Shown here: piece after piece, positions 11,417 through 23,475 of the stretch
Position numbering within the stretch: the stretch's first letter is position 1
How the letters are laid out: the number at the start of each line of letters is the position of its first letter
Assembly: GCF_030052815.1 (NCBI RefSeq)
Contig: NC_079497.1
Location: forward strand, 23,884,258 to 23,948,257
Reading direction: 5' to 3'
DNA: 64,000 bases
Source of the DNA: Hevea brasiliensis
Lineage: Eukaryota; Streptophyta; Magnoliopsida; Malpighiales; Euphorbiaceae
Translations under genes and position numbers: made by a program
Notes under the pieces: model-generated
The model's database searches: none
What the model was told of the DNA's origin: nothing
The model's input: only the letters and a program-made list of their open reading frames with translations

Positions 11417-12084
11417 AAAAGCAGCTGGAGCATTTGTAAACCCGTATGGAATTACTAGAAACTCTTAGTGGCCATATCGAGTTCAAAGCGATTTTGGAAT
11501 ACTCGCTCTTGCACCCTCAATGATGATAACCGGATCGCAAATCAATTTTGGAGAATACTTTGCACCCTTCAATCGATCGAGCAGATCATCAATGCGAGCA
11601 ATGGATATCTGTTCTTTATTGTCACCCTATTCAACCGCTCAGTAGTTAATGCATAGCGGAGAGTACCATCCTTCTTCTTAACAAACAACACCGTGCTCCC
11701 CAAGGTGACACACTAGAGGCGGATGAAGCCCTTTTCAAGTAATTCTTGTAACTGTATCTTCAACTCCTTCAACTCTGCTGGTGCCATACTGTATGGCGTT
11801 ATGCAGATTGGATCCACACCAGGCAGAACATAAATTTCAAACTGCACTTCTCTTTCCGGAGGTCATCACGGCAATTCATCAGAAACACATCCGAAAGTCA
11901 TGTCTTGTAGGGATGTCCTTCAATCTTTGGACTCCCCACTTGGGTGTCTATCACATGTGCCAAGTATGCTTCACACCCTTTCTCGATCATTTTTCCGCTA
12001 GTGCAAATAAATGAGGTTTGATGGCAATAATCGCCTCCCTTGTATCACCACATCATCATCTTGAGTAAGGCCAAAAGTGAGTCT
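11417..12084 (-). pseudogene. Corrupted RT fingers/palm region, element B
   Basis: Lies between protease and the open RT half and aligns at the DNA level with 48720-49230 of element C. Recognisable blocks are the AACCGGATCGCAAATCAATTT-like KIDLRSGY region, the TTCTTCTTAACAAACAACAC segment encoding the FVKKKDG-like region, and the GGTGCCAT segment near the protease-RT linker. Many short indels break every frame. A stop also appears in the segment just after the MPFG-like turn (TAG at about 11466-11468 read on plus). I place the damage in the same CAG/CTG-rich context as in the LTRs. Confidence 0.7.
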
Positions 12085-12432
12085 TCACCTCTGATCAATC
12101 ATGGCATGATGCCTAGCTAACCAATCCATGCCCAAGATGATATCATAATCTTTGAAGGGCATTTCAATGAAATCAGACAGGAAAGTGTGTCCTTGGATCA
12201 CCAAAGGACAATCTCTATAAATTATATTAACCCTGACCTCCTGTCCTAACGGACTTGTTACTAGCACCTCAAAGTCCATTTTTGCACATGGAACAGCAAT
12301 GCAATCAATGATGCTAGCACTCACATAAGAATGGGTAGAACCCGGATCAAATAACACAAACACATTCTGGTTAAAAGTTGAGAAGGTACCAGCCACAACA
12401 TCAGATGTCTCTGCCTCTTCTCTCTGTCTCAT
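12085..12432 (-). pseudogene. Retropepsin-like aspartic protease, element B
   Basis: 115-codon open segment that would mature the polyprotein. The active-site segment reads VLFDPGSTHSYVSAS, where most retropepsins have Asp-Ser/Thr-Gly. The second hallmark, ILGMDWLARHHAMID, follows about 65 residues later. Its ATG overlaps the gag stop by ATGA, which could look like translational coupling. However, the gag frame of element C continues as ARAYAMRAQEE into protease, so the overlap here more likely marks a one-base slip near 12440-12470. The segment ends in the damaged RT region. Confidence 0.85.
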
Positions 12433-13644
12433 GGCATAGACTCGATCGAGACCGCCTTGTTCTTGTTCGCTTTTCGTGCCTTGGCTGCTCTTTGGTTACC
12501 TCTACCCCTGCCTCTACCTCTGCTAGGTGGTTGTGAGCTTCTGGTGACAGGGCTCTGAACTGACCCTTCTGCAGTAGTAGGAGGTGGTCCAACTCTGCGA
12601 CTACTGGTGCAGTCCTTAGCAAAGTGTCCTGTGCCTCCACAGTTATAACAAGCTCCAATAGCCTTGTAACAGATTCCACCATGATTCTTTCCACAAGTTT
12701 CACATTGGCGGGGAGGATAGGAACCTCTGGTACTCTGCTGTCCAGATAGGGGAGGTCTCTGTCCTGAATATCTTCCCCTTCCAGACTTCTTGCCACCTCT
12801 GCCATGTCCCCCATAGTTCTTCCTCTTTCCAGTATGACCACTAGAACTCTGTTCTACAGATTTTCCCTCTTTCTCTGTCTTTTCTGATCTCTTTTTCTCT
12901 GGAGCAGTCTCAAACTCAACTCTTTCCAACTCTAAGGCTTGAGAAACAAGTTCAGAGAAGTTAGTGTGTTTGAAGCCGAGCACTTGTACTCTGATACTGG
13001 GCTTTAAGCCAGTTTCAAACCTCTTGCATCTCTCCCTGCTGGTAGATAGTAAACTCACTGCATAATGGCTAAGGCGGGAAAATTCTCTTTCATACTCAGC
13101 CACTGATCTATTCCCCTGTTTCAGACTTAAGAATTCTTGTAGCTTCTGGTCTACATAGGCATCAGGGACATATTTCTGCCTGAATTCCCTGAGGAAGTCA
13201 TTCCATGTTAGCACTGCAGGCTCTACCAAACTGTGGGGAATGGTTTTCCACCAGTCATAAGCATCCCCTTGTAGTAAGGATACTGAGTATTCAAGTCTGA
13301 GCTCCTCTGTACAATGAAGTTTCTTGAACACCCTATCCATCCTCTCTAACCACTGTTCAGCTTCTATAGGATCTACTGTCCCCTTAAACTCTGTAGCCCC
13401 ATACTTCATCAATTTATCATACTGCCTTGTAGGAGACTGTGGTTGTACCACGGGTGTCTGAATTGGGACTTGAGTAGGTGCATTACCAGCCATTTGTTGG
13501 AATATTGCAGCCATCTGTGGCGAATCGAGCAGAAATCTGCGATCGCAGGTGGTCTTCTGAACCACTAACATTTTGTAGGCACAGGGCATCCCCTTGCACC
13601 TCAGCCTCAATAGATTGATCGACTGAACGATCACCCTCTTCCAT
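12429..13644 (-). pseudogene. gag polyprotein (capsid and zinc knuckle), element B
   Basis: Capsid-type gag that packages element RNA. The likely original start is the ATG at 13644 (MEEGDRSVDQS). The frame then slips once near 13530-13560, after which the long frame holds the retrotransposon-gag core (TEFKGTVDPIEAEQWLERMD, LLQGDAYDWWK, WNDFLREFRQKYVPDAYVDQ, LKQGNRSVAEYEREFSRLS). A basic Gly/Arg-rich stretch and a CCHC zinc knuckle (CYNCGGTGHFAKDC) follow. The frame ends at 12429 after VSIESMP. Compared with element C it is the only nearly whole gag in the window. The C-terminal frame break joins poorly with protease. Confidence 0.9.
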
Positions 13645-13813
13645 ATTCAATGCGAGGATCTTAGCTTTCCTGAACAATAACACAAGAATATTCACTCTCG
13701 TTAGTGCATATTTATACTGTAATGTACTGTATGTATCAAACAATGATATTGAGCAGTTGTACTATGCAAAAAGAACATTCAAATAACAGGTGAAAACAGA
13801 ATTTAGAAACTTT
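13645..13813 (-). other. Leader between primer site and gag of element B
   Basis: Short untranslated leader of about 170 bp, AT-rich, without recognisable motifs. The open frame 13483-13743 runs partly through it, but the gag-like residues begin only at MEEGDR. Confidence 0.6.
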
Positions 13814-13825
13814 GCTCTGATACCA
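13814..13825 (-). other. Primer-binding site of element B (initiator Met tRNA)
   Basis: On the element strand TGGTATCAGAGC, complementary to the 3' end of plant initiator-Met tRNA, 8 bases from the LTR end. Confidence 0.92.
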
Positions 13826-13833
13826 CTAAAACA

Positions 13834-16800
13834 TGTCACACCCTACCCCTCTGTAAGGCATAACATGATCCCGTAGTATACCTAATGAATTACCAACTCC
13901 GTCTACTGATAACCCATTAAATACACTACAAGGGATTTTAAAAACTTTTCTTACTTCTTTTACAGTGGTGAGCACTGTTTACAGGTATTAAAAACTTTGG
14001 TGAACTGAAGTGAAACCACTAACTCATTTGGTTTATTTGAAATTTCTGTAAAAATTTTGGCAGAGTGCCATTTGTATTTTGGACGAAACAGTTCTTCAGA
14101 AAACCTGTAAAAAGCACTTCAATATTTTTCCAAGTCTCAACTCCAACATTTTTATCAACACAACACATTTCTCAAGTCAATTCCATAGGAATTTTTCAAA
14201 GTCTGAGATAAGGAAATATAATACAACTTTTACAATCCAAAACACTCATAATTAATTTACAACTTCAAGGTACAATTTAATTTACAACTGCTCAAAACCA
14301 AAAACAAAATGTACATACAGTGTCATACATTACTGACAAAATGCAAAATCTTGGTATACTCATAATACCAGAAATCCCTTCTTTGGATGTACTAGCAACC
14401 TAGTCTGCCGCTCTGCTCTCTCTACTGCGACAATAATAAAGCTATCATGAGACAATGTCTCAGTGGTGCACAACATTAACCAAATACAATTTAAATCACA
14501 ATTCATAAGTCATGTAAATAGTGGATACTTAAAACCATAGTCAAATTTAAGACAATAAAGGTCAATAAGAATTTAAACTCAATTTCTCAATATCACAATG
14601 ATTTTCCATAAGTCAGATCAGGTTTGAATTCAAAAGACAGTATATGTCAATGAGAGTTTAAATCCATTTCACAATTCATAATACACATCAATAAATCACA
14701 CACAGCTTAATCATTATCCATAGTTCAATTCGTCCCAAAAGCCGATGGCTAATGAGGTATTCAATTCGTCCCAAAAGTCGATGATTAATGAGGAATAACA
14801 TGGCTAGCTAGCAAAAATATGAGTACTCATTCTATTCGTCCTCAATGTGCACACACCTCAACACTTCAATGAGAGGGAATTCTATTCGTCCCACTAGACA
14901 AGCTAATGAGGAATACAATCAATATACATGATAGCTGTGGTTTCAAACCATTTCCAATGCTTTTAAATCAATAAGTATCCATCAATGTCATTCAAACAAA
15001 TTTTCACAGTTTCAAACCATTCACAATATTTTTCAATCAATAAGTGTCCATCAAACACATTTCCACAATTTAAAACAATGATATACAAATAGTCAATATT
15101 TATTTCCATTGAAAATAATTCAAAAGAAACAGTTGTTGTGCACAAACCTCTGATATTTGTCTCCTGATCCTGACTCAGTATTTCTTTCCCCTTTTCTTTG
15201 AGTCCTTGTTAATCGAGAAACACAATTTGAAGTGTTTCAGTGCTAAATTAAACTGTCTCTATCGATGGTGTTTGGTAAATAATGCACTAAACTCAATTAT
15301 TCACTTAATCACCTAATATACCGACCCTCATTGCGTTTTAGGTAAATTAGGTCTTAGTGTCATTAATATGTCATATTCGATAGGGTTTTAGGTTTGGTAT
15401 GTTTTACCAAAGTCATTTCCTTGTTTAGTGCATTTTAATGCAAATTGCTGGATTCCGGAACACTGGTTTGACCTAACCGGACGATCTAGTTCCCTCAGTT
15501 TTCGGGTCTCGGTCGAAACTACAAACTTGTAGATCTAGGTCTTATTGCACGCGGTGCAAAATTTCAGGTCAATCCGAGTTAAGTAGACCAAGTTATGGTC
15601 ATTACACTATTGCTGGTCAAGTGGTACCATTTTAGGTCAATTTTAGGTCAAATTGGTCAATTCTGGTTCGGCCAGTTTTTGGACCCGAACTTGTGCAAGT
15701 TGTTTGACTTGCTTATGGTCATTTCTGGGCTTTGGTGTCTTCATAAGACTTGTAGGTATGGGTCTTAACTATTCTTGGTCAAAATTTCAGGTCAATTGGA
15801 CCTGGTTTGAGTGAGTTATGGCCTAAACACTCACTGCTGCCCAATTGGTCATTTTTCAGGTCCTAATTGCACCTAATCCGAATTGGTCATTTTTTTAGGT
15901 CACCTTGCAAGCAGAATTTTGGCATGGTTTCTCAATGAAAGTTGGCACATTTTGTGCCTAGTTTCACCTCAAATTGGTCTCATACCAATTGAGGTTACAC
16001 ATTCAAGGTTATAGGCTAAAATATACACTGCCCTCAATATGCATTTCACACCCCAACTTCAAACACACACTTACCTTTGCCATTTGTTTACTTACCTACC
16101 AAACTGTTTTGGCACATTACCAAAAGCATTTTCTACATTACATTAGCATTATTTTGGGCAGATTCCAATCACCTTCAACACACCAATAATCATTCACAAT
16201 TATAATTTCTAAGTACTATTACAAACACACCTAAACATTACAAACTTTACATACACTTTACAATGTTAATTTACATACATATCATCAATCTTTCTAGGTC
16301 AATATTCTGCCCACACTTCCTTCAATATATACCATTACTCAAGTGTCCACAAGCTGCCACAAACCATTCTTCAACATCACATTGCCGTCCCATATACCAA
16401 TTTCCATCAAAGTGCATAATTCACCATATAAACATGAAATAATTCCCTAAGTTACTAAATCACCATGATTAACATTATTTCTCATCAATTATATGCACAA
16501 ATACCTCATCAAAAATGTGACTCATGGCTGTCCAAAATGACAACAACAATAACCCTTCAAACTCAAAATTTTCCTTCACCAAACTAACACTCATAACATG
16601 AACATAAACTTTAACAAAGAAATTCTCAAAAATGCAAACTTACCTTTAATTGTAACTTGCTAAACCTTCACCAAACTTCTCAAAATTGGTATCAATATCT
16701 TCCTTGTGATGTGTAGACAAAGTTTAATGAAGAACACTAAGAGATTAGAGTTGAAAATGGAGGATGGATCAAGCTTGCATGCAAAACATCAATGGTGGTT

Positions 16801-17513
16801 TCTCTCACCTTCAATTCGGCTAGCTTTGTAAGTTGGAGAAGATGAACTATCTGATGGGTTTAGTGGACTTACACCTGCCATACTTTATGTTTAATTAATC
16901 CTATAGTGGTCCACTAACTAAAATTAAAACATATTATAAGTTAACTTTCACTTAATCCACATTTAACCCATTATTTTAGCTATTTACTTTGGGTACCACC
17001 AATTTAATTTTTCATTTTATTTTCTAAGTGTAATACTATTTATTTTTAATGGACATTTAGGTCAAAAGACACTTCGGGATGTCAAATGACTATAATGCCC
17101 CTGTTCGGGTGGCATTCCTGATTTTTCGGTAACACCGTATTTTGTCTGTTTTTCGATTTCTCACTTTTCTTTGTACTAATTATTTAATTTTTCTTTGATC
17201 TTTCTAATGATATTTATTCTTCAATAAGGGTCTATTTATGTCCTAAAAATGTTTTCCAGGGTTCCCCGCAGTCCAGGGTTAGTCAACGGTCCACGCCGTG
17301 ACTTCCCGGTGCGGTCACCCATCGCTAGGTTTCCCGGCTCACTTACTCGGTTACATTTCTTTGCTATGATTTTTCCTTTGTTTTTCTTTTCTTGTATTTC
17401 ATTATTTTATGTCTCCTCACTCATATTGAGGTACAGTTCTAGGCATCCTAGCTGTCCGGACAACACTGGTCACCGGAGCAGCAGAACGCACTACCGAACT
17501 TTGGGGTGTTACA
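13834..17513 (-). repeat. 5' LTR of element B
   Basis: 3680 bp partner of 5318-9004 with the same TGTCACACCC start and TGTTACA end. Differences between the two are concentrated near 13970, 14330-14455, 14845-14880 and 15195-15225. Elsewhere only scattered substitutions are seen. It would contain the promoter for the minus-strand transcript; no TATA box could be assigned with confidence. Confidence 0.95.
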
Positions 17514-17518
17514 AAATT
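17514..17518. repeat. Right target-site duplication of element B
   Basis: AAATT, identical to 5313-5317. Confidence 0.88.
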
Positions 17519-19080
17519 ATAATTGAAACATATAATGAAATAATGAAATATATGAACACTTAATGGTACTAATGTGCCCATGTATTGCCTAAACTCGTAT
17601 GTCAAATTAGATAGATTGGTATGCCAATAGAGGATTATTTAAGTAGTACTGCATAAGGCTTTATGCCCGTATTTATGGCATGTATGCCTGACTATTTGTT
17701 ATCATGGCTTTTTAGCCATATTGATTGCATACGTGGTTGACATTTTGTGTATTTACGTCCCATGATATGATGGCCCGAGGTACTACGGTGCCCTGTGTCA
17801 GCTATATTGATTGCATACGTGATTGACGTTTTGCGTCCCATGGTATGACGGTCCGAGGCACTACAGTGTTCAATGCAAAGGACCCGCTATCCAGTTTAGT
17901 TAACCTGTCATAAGTTACTTAGGCAGTGAAATAAGTTAAGAATATTAGGAATTAATAATATTAGAAATTAAAAAAATGAGTAAGAGATACTTGAAATGAA
18001 CTAGATTAGCTATAAAATTTTATTTATTATGAAATGATCTAAAACATAAGAAATGTGAAATAAAGCAATAAAAAGATTAGTAAAATAAATTTAACTTAAA
18101 TAAATATTACAAATGCATCTTCTATAATACTATGAGTATAAGTTTTAATATTTTAATTAATTTTGTATAACATAATATAAAATAATACATATATATATAT
18201 ATTACTGTGAAATTAAGAGATAAGCACTTCCAAAGAATGTCAAGAATGACAAAATATATTTAGTATTAAAATTCTATATGAAATCAAAATAATTTTTGAT
18301 TACATGAATTAGGCTTTATTTTTTTATCTTTATTTGTATATTATTTCCTTATTGTATTATTACACCACTAAGCAGAAATGCTTAGCAAGATGGATTATTT
18401 CCTCGCGTAGGTACTGAAGACAAATCCCAGATATTATACTAGGATTTTGGAGTCCGGATCTGCAGAAGTATCTAAAGTTATCACCTCCTCAGCAATGCAT
18501 GTAGATAGGGCCCATATAGGTCAGACTAATATATTTTGTATTTTATAAATAGTTGTCATGTTATAATGTAATGTAAGTTATGAAAATGTATTTAATATGT
18601 ATGTGATGTAAATTAATAAATTAACTCTTTCATATGTAATTAATTTGTATATCTTGTAAATTATGAATTTATGCAATTAGTTTGTACATCATGTAAATTA
18701 ATAAAGATTAAGAATTTTTGTATATGAATTGAGCATGAATGAATTTGTATGGAAATGAATAGGGAATGGAAACACTATATGATACTTGAAATGAAGAGAT
18801 GGTTATGATGACTGTATGAACGAAATTATTGTATGAAAATATATTATTAAACTATTTTTTTAAACAGGTAAGTAGTGAGACATGCCAAGTGGTAATAGAA
18901 TAGGAGAAACTTCATCAGTTTCTCCTTAGAAGAAGAAAAATAAAAAAAAAATATTTCATTTTAAAATATAACGAGATTAAAAAAATTATTAAAGGAATAA
19001 AGTAAGATAAGATAAGATGCTCCGGTACCGAGTGTGACATACCTTACTCGGCTACACTATAGACGAGTAAGGGGTGTCAT
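17519..19080 (+). repeat. Old LTR of element-C family, plus orientation
   Basis: Reverse-complement relative of the LTRs of element C. It shares the blocks GGTATGCCAATAG, GGCTTTATGCC, ATGGCTTTTTAGCCAT, GGCCCGAGGTAC, the CACTAAGCAGAAATGCTTAGC segment and the terminal CGAGTAAGGGGTGTCAT. It ends at about 19080. Its inner sequence is partly duplicated in tandem (17718-17803 and 17804-17880, period 86). It was the target of element B. Truncated and highly diverged, with no coding content. Confidence 0.75.
17718..17880. repeat. 86-bp tandem duplication
   Basis: ATATTGATTGCATACGTG begins both units (17718 and 17804), and each unit continues to a CCCGAGG- or TCCGAGG-containing block. It lies inside the old LTR. 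Confidence 0.7.
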
Positions 19081-19082
19081 AA

Positions 19083-19735
19083 AATATTCATAATTTAAAA
19101 TACATACTTTAAAGAAATCTTGAAAGTTTGTTGAAGAAAAAAGAAGAAAAAAAGAGTGAGATGGGGAAAGCTTATCGAATTACGGACATGGAGTGAGAGT
19201 TTTTTCTTGTATTGTATTGTGCTCTACTCCCCTCCCTCTCTCTCTTCTTTTCTGTGGGCTATTTATCGAGTTTAGGACAAAAAATTATATAGGAAGTTTA
19301 TGTAATCCCTAAATAAGAAGATTTAAGGAGTTTTAAAAAAGAAAATTTCCTATTTAATTTTTATTTTTCTTTAAAAATAAAAAAGAATTATAGGCTTTTA
19401 TTTATTTAATTAAAATTCCTTACTAGGCCTTATTGGCCTTAGAGAGCCCACTTAGGTCCAATTATTTTTTTTAATAAAACAAATTCTTAAAATTAAATTT
19501 AAAAAAAATAAATTTCATTTAAATTTAATTAAACATTTTTTTGCTCTTCAAAATTTTTTTCTCTAAGAAACATGCCATGCATATGACTATCTATTTTTAA
19601 TGCCTCAAAATATATCTCTCAATCATATGATTTTTATATCATCAGATTCCTCATGGTCTCAATGCACATCCCTTCAAGGTCATAAAAATAAGGGTATACA
19701 AGATCTATTTCTAAATTTGTACCTTGCGAAATCCC
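19083..19735 (-). repeat. LTR-like block, inverted copy of 63250-63960
   Basis: Reads as the diverged reverse complement of the right end of the window. Shared landmarks are AATATTCATAATTT, the TATCGAATT block, AGGCCTTATTGGCC, TGCTCTTCAAAATT and CTCATGGTCTCAATGCACAT. It probably is one LTR of an unidentified retrotransposon family, the two copies being opposite in orientation. No TG/CA boundary or target duplication could be fixed. Confidence 0.6.
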
Positions 19736-21594
19736 CACAACTTCCATTAGATCTTCCCAATTTGATCTTCGAAAGCCACTCTTGCTTTCTTAATTCTCTT
19801 TGAGCCTCTGTCAGACTGCTAGCTATCATCTCTTCCACACATAAAGCTACTAAATTTGGTAGATTTAAACAATAGGTCATGGTTACTATGACCATATCGA
19901 TTTAGAAGACTATTATAAGCAATAATAGCTTCTTCATCAGATGTATTAGGAGGTGGTGGTTGATTAATCTCTGAAGGTGGTGGAGGACTTAGGAAAAGAG
20001 CTGCATCATTATTTCTCAAGATGCATGTTCGTGGTGAGGCAGCAAATCGCAAAGATTAGCCCACTTCATGCCTTTCTAAGCTTTTTGGTTGACTTCTCCT
20101 TTCCACTCATTACTTATTAGCCTTTATCTCACTACCTTACATGACAATTTAGGATGCCAGGGTATGCATTCATACTACCATTTTTTTAAATTATATTTCA
20201 TGCCTAGTTTCCCCTCTCAATGTCAATGGGTTAGTGGAACTTGGTCACCTTATTACTTATTTCATCTTGAGAATAAAAGACATCTACACTTAACCCAGAG
20301 CATACCCTATTAAGTCTTGAACTCAACACTAACTCTTCCTCCCACTACATTGCGTTCTAAACTCTTAGGTGTTGTTCTTGAGTTTATCTCTCCTACTTAT
20401 TAGGAACTGACATCTCTACACCACTATCATGATGCCTTATGGTGCGTATCTAGCTTACTAGCATCTTGGTCACATGCCTTTTTTAACTTCACCCTATTAT
20501 GGGCTTTCTAAGTCTTCTCTCAATTTACTTTGCTTACCTTGCCTAGAACAATGTTTTAGCTACTTCTTTCATTAATTTTATGCTTTTCTTTGATCTAATA
20601 GTCACACTAGGTGACTGCACCTTTTCCATGGTTTTTGTCAATCATAACATGTACAATTATTGAACTAATCTGAGCTATATTTCATAGTTAAAATAATTAC
20701 AATATGTAATTTACGAAAATGCTAACCAAACAAAAGAATTATAATGCAGTTTCCAAAATAATCATCACATAATTGTATAACAAAGATCAAATTATGAGAC
20801 TCCTTCCATTTTTGTGTGCAATTAAAGTAGCATGTTAGCATGAAATAGAATAATGATCAAGCACAAAATCCTACATATAAGATAGCCTTTTCCTATCCAA
20901 ATTAATCCGATAAAAAACCTTGCCATCTTTAATAAACTCCTAGTTGAGGCTCAATCACCGATCTAGTGGTTGCCAAGTTGACTGCCCCTTCCAACCCAGG
21001 TCATTTGCTGAGTTTGCCAACCAATGTTCCTGCCTTAAGCCCTACTAGTTTTTTATTAACATAGGATTGGAACTAGTGTTAGTTTTGTGTCTGTGGTTGC
21101 AAATATTTAAATAAGGGATGGATAAATAGTTTATGACCATGTTGGGTAGTAGTTTTAGGTGCTAAATTGACAGTGATTGAAAATGGTTCTAAGGATTAAG
21201 CCTTTTTAAATCATTCAAGACTTGTTCTACCATATATTATTTGTTCCTAATTATTAAATAAGCCTCCTAAAATGAATATAGTGACAAAATACAATAAAAC
21301 AAGGAGCAGACCTAGATGCTCAATTTGTATAATTTGAAATGGAATACAATCCATAAGCTCAGGCTATGTAGCACCCACAAGCAAGCTTACCTCATCTAAC
21401 AAATACTAAATCTTTCGTACTAAAACAATGCTATTGAACTCAAAAGCCCAACTAATCAATCGAATGACCCATAATTTACACATTTATCAAAACCAAATCC
21501 ATTTTAAAAAATAAGAAGCAACATTTATTATGAATCCAAATGAGACAAAGTCTAAAATTTCTTTCTATTAGATTTTTTTAAAATTTTTTTCCAT
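19736..21594. other. Unassigned 1.9 kb, no recognisable gene
   Basis: Sequence between the LTR-like block and the truncated 5' LTR of Athila element D. Two overlapping minus-strand open frames occur at 19819-20052 (77 codons, with a proline-rich SPPPPSEINQPPPPNTSDEE stretch) and 19680-19895 (with a charged SSLTEAQRELRKQEWLSK stretch). They could be pieces of one decayed protein, but I do not recognise it. The rest has only short chance frames. A deletion that truncated the Athila LTR probably ended near 21594. Confidence 0.5.
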
Positions 21595-23159
21595 TAAATT
21601 TTCAGCATGTACATTAATTTGACCTTTGCTATTTTTTTTAGGTGTTTCTAAAGTTGTAGGTCTCCAAATTGAGTGTTGTTTAATTCATTGAAAAGATAAG
21701 TCAAAGCATTACAATTGACAAAGAGGAACCAAAGCCCAAATCAGTCTCCAAGGTTGACAAAATGAGCTATGGATCTATTGCAAAAGCCCATACTTGATTT
21801 GTCACGACTAGTCTTGGGATTTATTTTATATCTGGAGCTCTGGAGGTCCAAATTAAGCAAACTTAGGCCTAATTGAACCTTAAGAGCCACCTCTACAATT
21901 GTTGTGAAGGGCTGGAAGTGAGATAAGGCAATTTTAATTATCAAAAATAGCAATGAAGTCAAGATTATGAGTTGGACCATCTATCAAAACCAGTCTCGAT
22001 TTTTAGCTAATAACTTGGGCTGCAGACCTTGGATTTGGGCAAATGAGTACCCTTTGGAAAGCTAAGAAATAGGGCTATAACTTTCCTAAATAAGGCAGAG
22101 GCAAATTCGAAAGGAAAGTGGCTGAAAAACTGTCGTGATTGCAGAATAGAAAATCTGTCTTTTGAACTTCAAAACTTTTCTAAGTTTGACTCTCATCTTT
22201 GAGAATAGGCTTTTTATTATAAAGACCATCTTTGGGCAACAACCGACCTATAACCATCAGTAGTTTCAAACACCATAGAAGACCTTCATTCTCCATTCTC
22301 TTTTTAGTTTTCTTCTTTATTTTTCTTCAATTTTCTGTAAGCCATGAACATGAGTGGCTAAGTTCGAAATTTAGTTCAAGGGATTCTAGTTCTATTGCAT
22401 GATTTGTGAGACCAGGTTCTTAATTTAAATTATGTCATTTTGAATATCTATTTATTTCCCGATTTCATTGTTTTTGATCTATTGAATGATTTGCTAAAAA
22501 TGCCTATTAGTTAATTGTTTGATGTGATCAATTGCTAGTTCATCTTCATAATCCGTAATGGTTGTGTAAGATTGAATGTGAGTAGCAATTAGGTTTTATT
22601 GATTATGATCCAAGTTTTTGATAATAACCTAAGAAAACAATAGGGTGAATTAAATGATTTATGCTTTATAAATCGTTGTTCAGCTTAACTACTTCCTGTT
22701 CTTAAAGCAATTATTAATTTCATGAGAATTTCTTAATACCAATTCAGTTAATAATTAGAGTCAACAAGAGTACTAGGCTCGAATTGATGAGTATAGGGAA
22801 GTAAGGGGTTTCACCTCACTATTTGGTAAATCTACGTTAAGTATTCAATAAGAGATAATTGTATTTCTTTTGTCTATGATCGAGTCATATATTGGAATGT
22901 GAATTACCTTAGACTGAAGTTTGTTTAATTTGAGAGTTTCATGTTTAAATTTAGTTCATTACTTTTTGAACGTGATTTCTTTCTTTTGATTTAGTGTTAC
23001 AACCCCCCTCCCCCCACCTTTTCTTTTCCTGTTACTCAAGTGTATGAAAATTAATAATTCAGTCTCTAGGGTTCGACCTGGATTACCACTTGCTACAGAA
23101 AATATTTTATTACTGGTAATTTCAGTTAATTTAATTTTTGGTAGATTCGACAACCATCA
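21595..23159 (+). repeat. 5' LTR of Athila element D, truncated
   Basis: Matches about 32180-33744 and ends CAACCATCA. About the first 140 bp present in the 3' LTR are missing. It contains the characteristic GTTACAACCCCCCTCCCCCC tract. Confidence 0.85.
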
Positions 23160-23166
23160 AGAATTT

Positions 23167-23184
23167 TAGCGTCGTTGTCGGGGA
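23167..23184 (+). other. Primer-binding site of element D (Asp tRNA), mutated
   Basis: TAGCGTCGTTGTCGGGGA. It differs from the usual Athila Asp-tRNA site only by transitions (one G-to-A and two C-to-T), the signature of deaminated methylcytosine. Confidence 0.8.
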
Positions 23185-23475
23185 CTGAAGTTCATTGGAT
23201 TTTGTATTTTTAGTGTTAGGATATTCTATTGTTAACCTTGTTTATGAAGTGTTGCTATTTTTAGGTTTTTGAAAAAAATTACGGTGTTACTATTCATCGA
23301 CAGATTTTTTGTTGAATTTGGAGGGCGCTCTATACTTTTTTTTGAAGGAAATGACATTCTGATCAAGACCAATCAATCCGTTGGATTCTTTGTCCCTACC
23401 CTCTTGAGGCCAAATTCCATCATTTTCTAGGGTTTTAAGGCATTTTTCTATTTTTACTTTGATTTCTTTTTGTTT

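Larger units (their letters stand above)
5318..17513 (-). mobile_element. Element B: full-length Tekay-type chromovirus, 12.2 kb
   Basis: Complete LTR retrotransposon on the minus strand. It has two near-identical LTRs (5318-9004 and 13834-17513), both TG...CA bounded, and a perfect AAATT target duplication. It also has an initiator-Met primer site, a polypurine tract, and gag-protease-RT-RNase H-integrase-chromodomain in gypsy order. Outside a few clusters the LTRs differ only at scattered bases, indicating a recent insertion. The coding region is broken by several frameshifts, many in the same CAG/CTG-rich places where the LTRs disagree, so some breaks may not be real. It interrupts an older plus-strand LTR of the element-C family. 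Confidence 0.95.

Noticed and set aside
12429..12432. Gag stop overlapping protease start as translational coupling
   Set aside because: Element C shows gag and protease continuous in one frame across the matching AYAMR segment, so the ATGA overlap in B is better explained by a small indel.
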